Part shown: in pieces, positions 43,908 to 51,519 of the stretch
How the letters are laid out: each line of letters begins with the position of its first letter
Position numbering within the stretch: the first letter of the stretch is position 1
DNA from: Bacteroidia bacterium
Lineage (GTDB): Bacteria > Bacteroidota > Bacteroidia > B-17B0 > Aurantibacillaceae
NCBI GenBank assembly: GCA_022841465.1
Contig: JALHRL010000005.1
Coordinates: 62,001 to 126,000, forward strand
DNA length: 64,000 nucleotides
Direction: 5' to 3'
The notes under the pieces: generated by a model
Database searches by the model: none
Told to the model about the DNA's origin: nothing
What the model saw: only the letters and a program-made list of their open reading frames with translations
Translations under genes and position numbers: made by a program

Positions 43908-45160
43908 TGATGCTTACTAGTTTTAAGAATTCATTTAATAAAATTGTAATTGTTGCAGCATTGGGTTATTTTGTTGACATCTATGATTTGGTTTTATTTG
44001 GTATGGAGCGCGTTGCCAGCTTAACCGATATATTAAAACCAATTTATGGCGAATCAGACGAATTAAAAAAACAAGTTGCAAGTGTTGGGGCCGATTTATT
44101 GAGCTACCAAATGATTGGGATGATTGTGGGCGGATTGTTTTGGGGAATTTTGGGCGATAAAAAAGGACGACTTTCTGTTTTATTTGGAAGTATTATAACA
44201 TATTCTATTGCCAATATTGCAAATGGTTTTGTTAACGATACAATGTGGTACGGAATACTTCGTTTTGTTTCCGGCTTTGGTTTAGCAGGTGAATTAGGCG
44301 CAGGAATTACTTTGGTAAGCGAAACCATGAAGAAAGAAGACAGGGGAATTGGAACTACCATTGTTGCATCTATTGGTTTATTTGGCGCGGTAGTGGCAGG
44401 TTTAACAACCATTGCCATAAATAATTGGCGCGTTAGTTATTTTATAGGCGGCGGCATGGGGCTTTTACTTTTGTTTATGCGTATTGGTGTTTTTGAAAGT
44501 GGAATGTTTAGCGAAGTAAAAGAAGATAAAAATGTAAAAAAGGGAAACTTCTTTTATTTGTTTTCTCACCCAAAACTTTTGCTGAAATATTTAAACATCA
44601 TTTTAATTGCAATACCTGTTTGGTTTGTAATGTATTTTTTAGTTCAGTTTGCTCCGGAAATGACAACGGCCTTGGGTTTGCAAAACGGACCAACGGAAGG
44701 AAAAATCCCTATAATGGTTGCGTATATAGGCATAACCATTGGCGATGTAATTAGCGGTATTATGAGTCAGAAAATGCAATCACGAAAAAAAGTATTGTTT
44801 ATTTTTATCTCACTCACATTAATTTTTAGTGTTCTTTATTATTTGTTTGCAGATGTTTCGGTTGTAGTTTTTTACACCATTGTATTTTGTATTGGTTTTG
44901 GAACCGGTTATTGGGCGGTATTTATGAGTAGCGCCTCAGAATTATTTGGTACAAACATTAGAGCCACCGTTACAACCACAGCACCCAATTTTGTTAGAGG
45001 TTCTGTAACATTAATGACGTTAGCCAATGTTTATTTAAAGCCTACGCACGGCTTGGTAACATCTTCATTAATTATAGGAGCAATTGTATTTGTATTGGCA
45101 TACTACGCTTGTTATAAGTTAGAAGAAACATTTGCAAAAGATTTAAATTATACCGAATAA
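43907..45160 (+). CDS. major facilitator superfamily transporter
   Basis: 417 residues and 11-12 membrane helices. Opening ALGYFVDIYDLVLFGMERV is like the sugar/aromatic-acid MFS branch, and the loop 2-3 signature is LFWGILGDKKGRLSVLFGS. Other marks: RFVSGFGLAGELGAGITLVSE (helix 4-5) and SQKMQSRKKVLF between helices 8-9. Substrate unknown; the branch transports sugars, organic or aromatic acids. An ATG lies at 43907 and another at 43910; either gives the same protein apart from one Met. Coupled to the phosphatase and abutting the CoA-binding gene. Confidence 0.92.
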   Translation: MMLTSFKNSFNKIVIVAALGYFVDIYDLVLFGMERVASLTDILKPIYGESDELKKQVASVGADLLSYQMIGMIVGGLFWGILGDKKGRLSVLFGSIITYSIANIANGFVNDTMWYGILRFVSGFGLAGELGAGITLVSETMKKEDRGIGTTIVASIGLFGAVVAGLTTIAINNWRVSYFIGGGMGLLLLFMRIGVFESGMFSEVKEDKNVKKGNFFYLFSHPKLLLKYLNIILIAIPVWFVMYFLVQFAPEMTTALGLQNGPTEGKIPIMVAYIGITIGDVISGIMSQKMQSRKKVLFIFISLTLIFSVLYYLFADVSVVVFYTIVFCIGFGTGYWAVFMSSASELFGTNIRATVTTTAPNFVRGSVTLMTLANVYLKPTHGLVTSSLIIGAIVFVLAYYACYKLEETFAKDLNYTE

Positions 45161-45520
45161 ATGAAACCAACGGTTATATTAGGCGCTTCTCCAAATGCTG
45201 ATAGATATAGTTTTATGGCTACAGAAAAATTAAGCGCATACGGACATAAAGTTTATCCTGTAGGTATAAGAAAAGGAGATATTAACGGGCATGAAATTTA
45301 TTTGGGTAAACCAATGTTTAATGATGTAGACACTGTAACCCTTTATTTATCTGCATTAAATCAAAAAGAGTGGTACGAATACATTTATAGCTTAAAGCCG
45401 AAACGAATTATTTTTAATCCGGGGGCAGAGAATCCGGAACTATATAAATTAGCATCGGAAAAAGGAATTGAATGTATTAATGCTTGTACTTTGGTAATGT
45501 TATCTATTGGAAATTATTAA
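45161..45520 (+). CDS. CoA-binding domain protein (YccU-like)
   Basis: 119 residues, one CoA_binding_2 Rossmann domain: VILGASPNADRYSFMATEKL, VYPVGIRKGDINGHEI, DTVTLYLSALNQKE, and RIIFNPGAENPEL..LASEKGIECINACTLVML. This is the size of stand-alone YccU-type proteins, whose role is not known. No separate promoter; it begins immediately after the MFS stop (TAAATG). Confidence 0.92.
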   Translation: MKPTVILGASPNADRYSFMATEKLSAYGHKVYPVGIRKGDINGHEIYLGKPMFNDVDTVTLYLSALNQKEWYEYIYSLKPKRIIFNPGAENPELYKLASEKGIECINACTLVMLSIGNY

Positions 45521-45972
45521 TGAAGTGGTATTTAAAAAAATTTGATGAATTAAGTAATCACGAATTGTATTCTATTTTGCAATTACGTGCGCAGGTGTTT
45601 GTAGTGGAACAACTATGCACCTATCAAGATATGGATAATATTGATGAAAATGCCTGGCATTTATTTTCTGTTGAAGATGGAAAAACAATTGCTTATGCAC
45701 GATTAATTCCTCCGGGACTTTCTTACCCTACAGCAAGTATAGGAAGAGTGATAGTGGAAATAAATAAAAGAAAAAACAAACTTGGAAAAGAATTAATGCT
45801 TAAAGCTGTAGAAAACACCCAACTGCTTTTTAATACCAATGAAATAACAATTTCAGCTCAGGTTTATTTACTAAAGTTTTACAACGAGTTAAATTTTAAG
45901 GAAGAAGGAGAAGAATATTTAGAAGATAATATACCACACATAAAAATGAAATTAAAACTAAATCATGTTTAA
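45520..45972 (+). CDS. ElaA-family GNAT acetyltransferase
   Basis: 150 residues from the ATG at 45520, which overlaps the previous stop (TAATG); an in-frame ATG at 45484 lies inside the CoA-binding gene and is unlikely. Motifs match ElaA: FDELSNHELYSILQLRAQVFVVEQLCTYQDMD and AWHLFSV, then GRVIVEINKRKNKLGKELM as the acetyl-CoA loop (R..RxxxxG variant). Substrate of ElaA is not established. Overlaps proC by eight bases. Confidence 0.92.
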   Translation: MKWYLKKFDELSNHELYSILQLRAQVFVVEQLCTYQDMDNIDENAWHLFSVEDGKTIAYARLIPPGLSYPTASIGRVIVEINKRKNKLGKELMLKAVENTQLLFNTNEITISAQVYLLKFYNELNFKEEGEEYLEDNIPHIKMKLKLNHV

Positions 45973-46765
45973 AATTGCTATTATTGGCTGCGGTAGCATG
46001 GGAATAACCTATGCAAAAGCCTTTTTAAAAAATAATATTGTAACCCAAAAGGATATTTTATTGATTGAAAAAAATGCAGAAGCAAAAGAAAGATTAAAGC
46101 CTTTTGGAAATGTAAGCAATGTCATTGATGAAAAAATTAAGGGCTTTGATACTATTATTCTTTCAACAAAACCTCAAGATGCGAAAGTTGTATTGTTGGA
46201 GTTAAGAAAATTTATTCAAGCTCATCAAACAGTTATTTCTATTATGGCGGGTGTAACCATTAAGGCATTACAGCAAGAATTAAATCATACCTCAATCATT
46301 CGCGCAATGCCTAACACCCCGGCACAATTAGGAATGGGTATAACAGGATTTTGTGCGGCAAAAGAAACAAAAATTCAGGATATACTAAAAGCCGACAATT
46401 TATTAAACACAACAGGTAAAACTGTTTTTTTTGAAAACGAAGAAAAACTTGATGCTGTAACAGCCTTGAGCGGAAGTGGTCCTGCTTACTTTTATATAAT
46501 TGTAAATGCAATGATAGAGGCCGGTAAAAAAATGGGAATTGAAGAATCGGTTTCGGCAATGCTTGTTAAGCAAACCATGAATGGTGCTTTTCATTTAATG
46601 AACAATGCCGAAAGCAGTATAGATGATCTCATTAAAGCTGTAGCTTCAAAAGGAGGAACCACTGAAGCTGCCATGCAAAAATTCAGTGAATTAAATCTGA
46701 ATGAAGCCATTATGGAAGGAATATTGGCTGCAGAAAAAAGAGCAAAAGAATTATCTAAAATATAA
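45965..46765 (+). CDS. proC: pyrroline-5-carboxylate reductase
   Basis: Last step of proline synthesis, NAD(P)H-dependent reduction of pyrroline-5-carboxylate. 266 residues. It opens with the Rossmann motif KIAIIGCGSMGITYAKAF. Family signatures: ILSTKPQDAKVVL, ISIMAGVTIKALQQEL, RAMPNTPAQLGMGITGF, and the C-terminal VTALSGSGPAYFYIIVNAMIEAG plus AVASKGGTTEAAM. It is the last gene of the coupled plus-strand operon and convergent with the nucleoid-associated protein gene. Confidence 0.97.
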   Translation: MFKIAIIGCGSMGITYAKAFLKNNIVTQKDILLIEKNAEAKERLKPFGNVSNVIDEKIKGFDTIILSTKPQDAKVVLLELRKFIQAHQTVISIMAGVTIKALQQELNHTSIIRAMPNTPAQLGMGITGFCAAKETKIQDILKADNLLNTTGKTVFFENEEKLDAVTALSGSGPAYFYIIVNAMIEAGKKMGIEESVSAMLVKQTMNGAFHLMNNAESSIDDLIKAVASKGGTTEAAMQKFSELNLNEAIMEGILAAEKRAKELSKI

Positions 46766-47815
46766 TTACTGCTCGTTTACAAAGTAAAGCTTGTAGTACT
46801 TCAGCCCTTTATCTTCGTCGTAACCTCTTTCTACATAATCATGCCTGCCGTGTATGTAGATATGAAAGTTTTTATCCAATTTTACTACACTTTTCATGTA
46901 CTTTTGGTTTTTCTTAACAGCAGTGGTTGAAACATCAAATTCATCTATAGATTGTAGGTCAAATTTATCATTAAAATTATGACGGTATTCGCTAAAGGCA
47001 CTTATTAAATCAGGCTCAACTAAAACATTTTTTTCAAATTCTTTTATGTTGAATTTATCTTTTTCTTTAAAAAAACCGGTGCTTTTATTAAGCATCATCA
47101 TTTGATCTTGTTTGCTTACATTATTGTTTTCGGTTAAAATTTCCTCGCAAAATCCTCTGGAAGCGTCCATAAAGTTTTTAGTAAAGTAATAAGCGTTTTC
47201 TTTAAGTATTGCACCTAAAAAATCTTCTTCCCAATACAATGCACACTCTGCATTTTTGTTGTTAGTATCAATAATACTTATTTTATAACCCTTGTCACTT
47301 TCAGTATTAAAAACAATAGCTCCTTTATCTAATTTATGAATATCAATTCCGGTTTCATAATCTAAATCAAAAGTATTTACATGCTGGTACACTTTTAAAA
47401 ATGTTTCTTTGTTTTCTGTTTTAAAATATCCAATTGCATCGCATAATTCACCATCTACAACAGCATCTTTAAAATAGCAAACATAAAATTCTCCTCCTTT
47501 TATTTTTGGATGAACACTTTGGTTGTATAAATGCTCGGCTGCTTTTTTACTTTGCTCAATAAATTTTTTTTGAGAAGAAAAAATATTTTTACTTACATCA
47601 CCAACTAAGTTTGAACTTACCTCCGATTTACTTCTGAATTTGTGGTAAATATCAGTTTTAAATGGTGTTAAAAAGTAACGCAGCAAGGTTTCTTTAATAA
47701 AATCATCTTTAAAGGTAACAGGCTCTTCGCCTACGGTAAGTTCTTCACCTAGGCCTTTGTTTCCAACATAGTGAATAGTAAAATGGGTAAGTTCTGCTCT
47801 CGAAAAATCTATCAT
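46766..47815 (-). CDS. nucleoid-associated protein (NdpA/YejK family)
   Basis: 349 residues. Opening DFSRAELTHFTIHYVGNKGLGEEL and the EFYVCYFKDAVVDGELCDAIGYFKTENKETFLKVYQ segment match the 37-kDa nucleoid-associated family, in the form found in Bacteroidota. The family binds DNA-rich nucleoid fractions in E. coli (YejK); the molecular role is not settled. It is convergent with proC and abuts it directly. No partner gene on its strand. The ATG at 47815 starts the first conserved residues. Confidence 0.88.
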   Translation of the reverse strand: MIDFSRAELTHFTIHYVGNKGLGEELTVGEEPVTFKDDFIKETLLRYFLTPFKTDIYHKFRSKSEVSSNLVGDVSKNIFSSQKKFIEQSKKAAEHLYNQSVHPKIKGGEFYVCYFKDAVVDGELCDAIGYFKTENKETFLKVYQHVNTFDLDYETGIDIHKLDKGAIVFNTESDKGYKISIIDTNNKNAECALYWEEDFLGAILKENAYYFTKNFMDASRGFCEEILTENNNVSKQDQMMMLNKSTGFFKEKDKFNIKEFEKNVLVEPDLISAFSEYRHNFNDKFDLQSIDEFDVSTTAVKKNQKYMKSVVKLDKNFHIYIHGRHDYVERGYDEDKGLKYYKLYFVNEQ

Positions 47816-47953
47816 ATCTTAATTGTTTGCTGCTAAAGTAACTTTATTCTTTAATATTCATTTAACAAAATTTAAACAGGCAAAAGGGTTCAGCGGTAAA
47901 TTATTTGTGCAGAAAAATTGGGTTTAGTGTATCTAAAGGTTAAATTTGTAATT

Positions 47954-50050
47954 ATGCTGAAGACTATGGTAAAGAAACACGGTTTAAAGGTTCTGGTTAT
48001 TCCAATTGTCCTTTTATTTTCATCTTTTGTTGGTGTTAGTTATTTATTTGACAAGAATATTGTTATAATGGAATTGCTATTGGGCGGATTAAATCAAAAT
48101 CATTATAGTCCGGTTAAATTAGATGACACATTTAGCGAAAAAGTTTACGATTTGTATTTAAAACGTATCGACGGAAGTAAAAAGTTTTTATTGCAATCGG
48201 ATGTAGAGGAGTTATCTAAACATCGTAAAAATATTGATGATCAGTTAAAAGCAATGAGCACCGATTTTTATACAAGCTCTGTAAACATCATTACTAAAAG
48301 AATTAAAGAACGAGAAACATGGTATAAAGAGTATTTATCAAAACCATTAGATTATTCTGCGGATGATATTTATGAAACAGATGGTGAAAAATCTGAGTTT
48401 GCAAAAACAATAGAAGAATCTAAAAAAGATTGGGAAAAAATGTTGAAATATCAGGTTTTAATTAGATTAGATGATGCATTATATCGTCAGGAGTCTGCAA
48501 TTGAAAAAAAGGATACTGCTTATAAAATTCAAAGTTTTGATTCTCTTGAAGTAAATGCACGAAGATTAACTATAAAAGCAAATGATAACTTGTTTAAGTA
48601 TTACAATAAGTTAGGATCTAAAGATAGATTTGCAATTTATGCTAATTCAATTTCTGGAACCTTTGATCCACATACAGAGTACTTTGTTCCTAAAGAGAAA
48701 AAGAAATTTGACCAAGCAATGAGCGGACAGTTTGAAGGAATTGGAGCAGTGTTGCAGCAAAGAGACGGTCTTTTAAAAATAAGTGAAATTATTGTTGGAA
48801 GCCCTAGTTACAAACAAGGTGAATTAAAAGCGGGTGATGAAATTATGAAGGTAGGCCAGGGTAGCGCAGAGCCGGTTGATATTGCAAACCTTGAAATGGA
48901 TGAAGCCGTAGAATTAATTAAAGGAAAAAAAGGAACTGAAGTTCGTTTAACAGTAAAAAAACCTGATGGGAGAATTAAAGTAATTTCAATTATTAGGGGC
49001 GTTGTTGAATTAAAAGAAACGTTTGCTAAATCGGCACTATTAAATAACAAGAAAAAAATAGGATATATATATCTGCCTACTTTTTATACAGATTTTACCA
49101 GAACCGGCGCACATAAATGCGCAACCGACGTTCGTAAAGAAATTGAAAAACTTAAAAAGGAAAACATTAAATCTTTAATTCTTGATTTACGCGATAATGG
49201 AGGAGGTTCTTTACAAGAAGTTATTGAAATGGCAGGTTTGTTTTTCCCTAAAGGGCCTGTAGTGCAGGTTAAAGATAGAAACGGATTTATAAAAGTAATG
49301 GAAGATTATAACCCGGATGTTGTTTGGGATGGTCCGTTAGCAATAATGGTTAACCACAACAGCGCCAGCGCCAGCGAAATATTAGCAGCAGCTATCCAAG
49401 ATTACAAAAGAGGTGTTGTTATAGGCACACCTACATTTGGTAAAGGAACAGTGCAATCTTTTGTTGATTTGGATTATTATTTAATGCCTCAATTTGATAC
49501 TATAAAACCAATAGGGCAGGTTAAAATTACCCAGCAAAAATTTTATAGAATCAACGGTGGATCTACACAATTAAGAGGTGTAACGCCAGATGTAAAGTTA
49601 CCCGATCCTTATGCATTAATAGATTTAGGTGAAAGAGAATTAGAATATCCAATGCCATGGGATGAAGAAAAGAAAGCAAATTACAGTGAGTTTTCTGTTA
49701 TTGACTACGATAAGATTAAGAAAAACAGCAACCTGCGTGTGAAGAAAAATGAGCAATTTGTTTTGTTAGAGCAAAGATCTAAAGAAGTAAAAGCTCGTAG
49801 AGATGATACCAAAGTAAGTTTAAAACTAGAAAAATTTAGAGCAGAGCAAAAATCGTATCGCGATCAAAATAAAAAGTACGAAGATTATCGCAAAGAAATT
49901 AAAGGTTTTGAAGCGTCTTTATTAGAAGTTGATCTTGCAGGGATGGACAACGATACATCGCGCACTGGAAGAGAAACCAGATGGGTTAAAAACTTAGCCA
50001 AAGATGTGTATGTTTACGAATCAAGCAATATTGTGGGAGAAATAAATTAA
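47954..50050 (+). CDS. prc: carboxy-terminal processing protease (tail-specific protease, S41A)
   Basis: 698 residues from the ATG at 47954 (MLKTMVKKHGLKVLVIPIVLL, one membrane/signal segment). A TTG at 47918 is in frame but adds 12 residues before the signal. The TSP N-terminal domain spans about 45-240, a PDZ domain about 245-340 (GIGAVLQQRDGLLKISEII, AGDEIMKVG), and the protease domain about 345-565 with LILDLRDNGGGSLQEVIEMAG, NHNSASASEILAAAIQDYKR (Ser) and GTPTFGKGTVQ (Lys), the Ser-Lys dyad. A DUF3340-like tail follows. It degrades or trims periplasmic proteins from their C-terminus. Overlaps birA by four bases at convergent stops. Confidence 0.95.
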   Translation: MLKTMVKKHGLKVLVIPIVLLFSSFVGVSYLFDKNIVIMELLLGGLNQNHYSPVKLDDTFSEKVYDLYLKRIDGSKKFLLQSDVEELSKHRKNIDDQLKAMSTDFYTSSVNIITKRIKERETWYKEYLSKPLDYSADDIYETDGEKSEFAKTIEESKKDWEKMLKYQVLIRLDDALYRQESAIEKKDTAYKIQSFDSLEVNARRLTIKANDNLFKYYNKLGSKDRFAIYANSISGTFDPHTEYFVPKEKKKFDQAMSGQFEGIGAVLQQRDGLLKISEIIVGSPSYKQGELKAGDEIMKVGQGSAEPVDIANLEMDEAVELIKGKKGTEVRLTVKKPDGRIKVISIIRGVVELKETFAKSALLNNKKKIGYIYLPTFYTDFTRTGAHKCATDVRKEIEKLKKENIKSLILDLRDNGGGSLQEVIEMAGLFFPKGPVVQVKDRNGFIKVMEDYNPDVVWDGPLAIMVNHNSASASEILAAAIQDYKRGVVIGTPTFGKGTVQSFVDLDYYLMPQFDTIKPIGQVKITQQKFYRINGGSTQLRGVTPDVKLPDPYALIDLGERELEYPMPWDEEKKANYSEFSVIDYDKIKKNSNLRVKKNEQFVLLEQRSKEVKARRDDTKVSLKLEKFRAEQKSYRDQNKKYEDYRKEIKGFEASLLEVDLAGMDNDTSRTGRETRWVKNLAKDVYVYESSNIVGEIN

Positions 50051-50826
50051 AAAACCCACTTTATTTCTTTTAAATCGAAACTTTTTTTATCTCCGTTTAA
50101 ATCTTTTAAAACCAATAAACCTTCATCGTTTATTCCCTCTACGGTAAGGTTTTGTTTAAGGCCATTTATTTCAAATGAGCATATTTTATTTAGTTTGTAA
50201 AAGCGGTTAAGGTATTCATCTAAAATCACATTAGAATGATTTTGTTTTTGTAGAGAAAATAAATTTTTCATTTTCATGTAATGTTTTTCTATTTTCTCAT
50301 TTAATTTCAATAAAACAAATTCTATGTCAAATTCTTGTTTTAGCTGCAATTTTAATGAAGTAGCATTAATTACACCTTTTAAGTTTGTTTGATTAATATT
50401 AATTCCAACACCAATTAAACAATATTGAACTATTCCGTCTTTAATTATGTTTTCATTTAATATTCCGGCAATTTTCTGGTCGTTTATTAAAATGTCATTG
50501 GGCCATTTTATCTTTATGTCATATTGGCTATTGTTTAGTAATTCCGACATTACGTCATAAACAGCCAATGCAGAAAATAAGTATAAATAAAAGATTTTTT
50601 TTAAAGGTAAAAAGCCGGGTTTTAAAATATAAGTAACCGCCAAATTAAGCCCTGGTTCGCTTTCCCAGGTGTTTCCACGTTGTCCTCTGCCTTGGGTTTG
50701 ATTTGTGGTGAATACAGTTGTTCCTTCTGCAAGGTTAACGTTCTTTAACAGCTGCATGGCATAAGAATTGGTGCTATCTACTTCAGGTAAAAAAATTGTA
50801 TTTTGCCCAATAAATAATGTTCCCAT
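50047..50826 (-). CDS. birA: biotin--[acetyl-CoA-carboxylase] ligase
   Basis: Attaches biotin to the carrier domain of acetyl-CoA carboxylase. About 259 residues from the ATG at 50826 (MGTLFIGQNTIFLPEVDSTN). An ATG at 50871 is also in frame, but a TAnnTTTG element lies between the two and the shorter start matches the family. It has no N-terminal DNA-binding domain, so it is not a regulator. Motifs: VDSTNSYA, TNQTQGRGQRGNTWES (biotinyl-AMP loop), KWPNDILINDQKIAGILNE and IGVGININQ. Divergent from rsfS. Confidence 0.93.
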   Translation of the reverse strand: MGTLFIGQNTIFLPEVDSTNSYAMQLLKNVNLAEGTTVFTTNQTQGRGQRGNTWESEPGLNLAVTYILKPGFLPLKKIFYLYLFSALAVYDVMSELLNNSQYDIKIKWPNDILINDQKIAGILNENIIKDGIVQYCLIGVGININQTNLKGVINATSLKLQLKQEFDIEFVLLKLNEKIEKHYMKMKNLFSLQKQNHSNVILDEYLNRFYKLNKICSFEINGLKQNLTVEGINDEGLLVLKDLNGDKKSFDLKEIKWVF

Positions 50827-50831
50827 TGAAT

Positions 50832-50839
50832 CAAAAATA
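50832..50839 (-). promoter_or_regulatory. putative -7 promoter element for birA
   Basis: Minus strand reads TATTTTTG (TAnnTTTG), followed after five bases by the ATG at 50826. It supports the short start and suggests a leaderless or nearly leaderless mRNA. Confidence 0.45.
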
Positions 50840-50904
50840 TTAAATTTGTTCTTTATTGTAAACCTAATCATTTAAATAATATCAAAGCTTCTCAGTAAAA
50901 ATTT

Positions 50905-51507
50905 ATGGCAAAAAAAATAACAGGTAAAAAACCTGTAAAAAAATCAAAAACAGCTACAGTTTCTAAAACGAAGAAAAAACCTGTTAAAAAAGTAAGAAGT
51001 ATATCGGCCGGAGGGATAAAAAAACCTTTGAAAAAGGCTGCGCCAAAAAAAGGAAAAAAGGTTAGTACTGAAAAGGAAATTCAACTTAGGCAAGCAAACG
51101 CTTTAGTTAATTCCGAAAAGAAGGGAAAAGGAAAGCGTCCGAAAAAAATTAGCGATACCAAGCAAACAAATAGTTTGTTAGATTCTATAGTGGAAGGAAT
51201 GCAGGAAAAGAAAGCAAAAAACATTACTGTTTTAAATCTTGGAAATATTGAAAACAGAATATGCGATTATTTTGTTATTTGTGATGCAGACAGTACAACT
51301 CACGTTGATGCAATTGCAAACAGTGTTGAAGATATGGTGATAAAAAAATGCAGCGAAAAACCATATCATTCAGAAGGATATCAGAATAGCGAATGGATTT
51401 TATTAGATTATATAAATATTGTTGTTCATGTTTTTTTAAGGGAAACAAGAGAATATTACAATATTGAGGGATTATGGGGAGATGCAGAAGTAACTACAAT
51501 TGATTAA
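50905..51507 (+). CDS. rsfS: ribosome silencing factor RsfS with basic N-terminal extension
   Basis: Binds ribosomal protein uL14 and blocks subunit joining in starvation. 200 residues; the RsfS domain is residues about 86-198 (NSLLDSIVEGMQEKKAKNI, CDYFVICDADSTTHVDAIA, SEWILLDYINIVVHVF, YYNIEGLWGDAEV). The family is usually about 105-125 residues. The first 81 residues are an extra tail, 28 of them Lys, with repeated KKP/KK units like histone H1 or AlgP-type tails. The start ATG at 50905 fits the spacing to birA and no internal ATG precedes the domain. rsfS-ftsH order is typical of Bacteroidota. Confidence 0.93.
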   Translation: MAKKITGKKPVKKSKTATVSKTKKKPVKKVRSISAGGIKKPLKKAAPKKGKKVSTEKEIQLRQANALVNSEKKGKGKRPKKISDTKQTNSLLDSIVEGMQEKKAKNITVLNLGNIENRICDYFVICDADSTTHVDAIANSVEDMVIKKCSEKPYHSEGYQNSEWILLDYINIVVHVFLRETREYYNIEGLWGDAEVTTID

Positions 51508-51519
51508 TTTTATTAAAAC

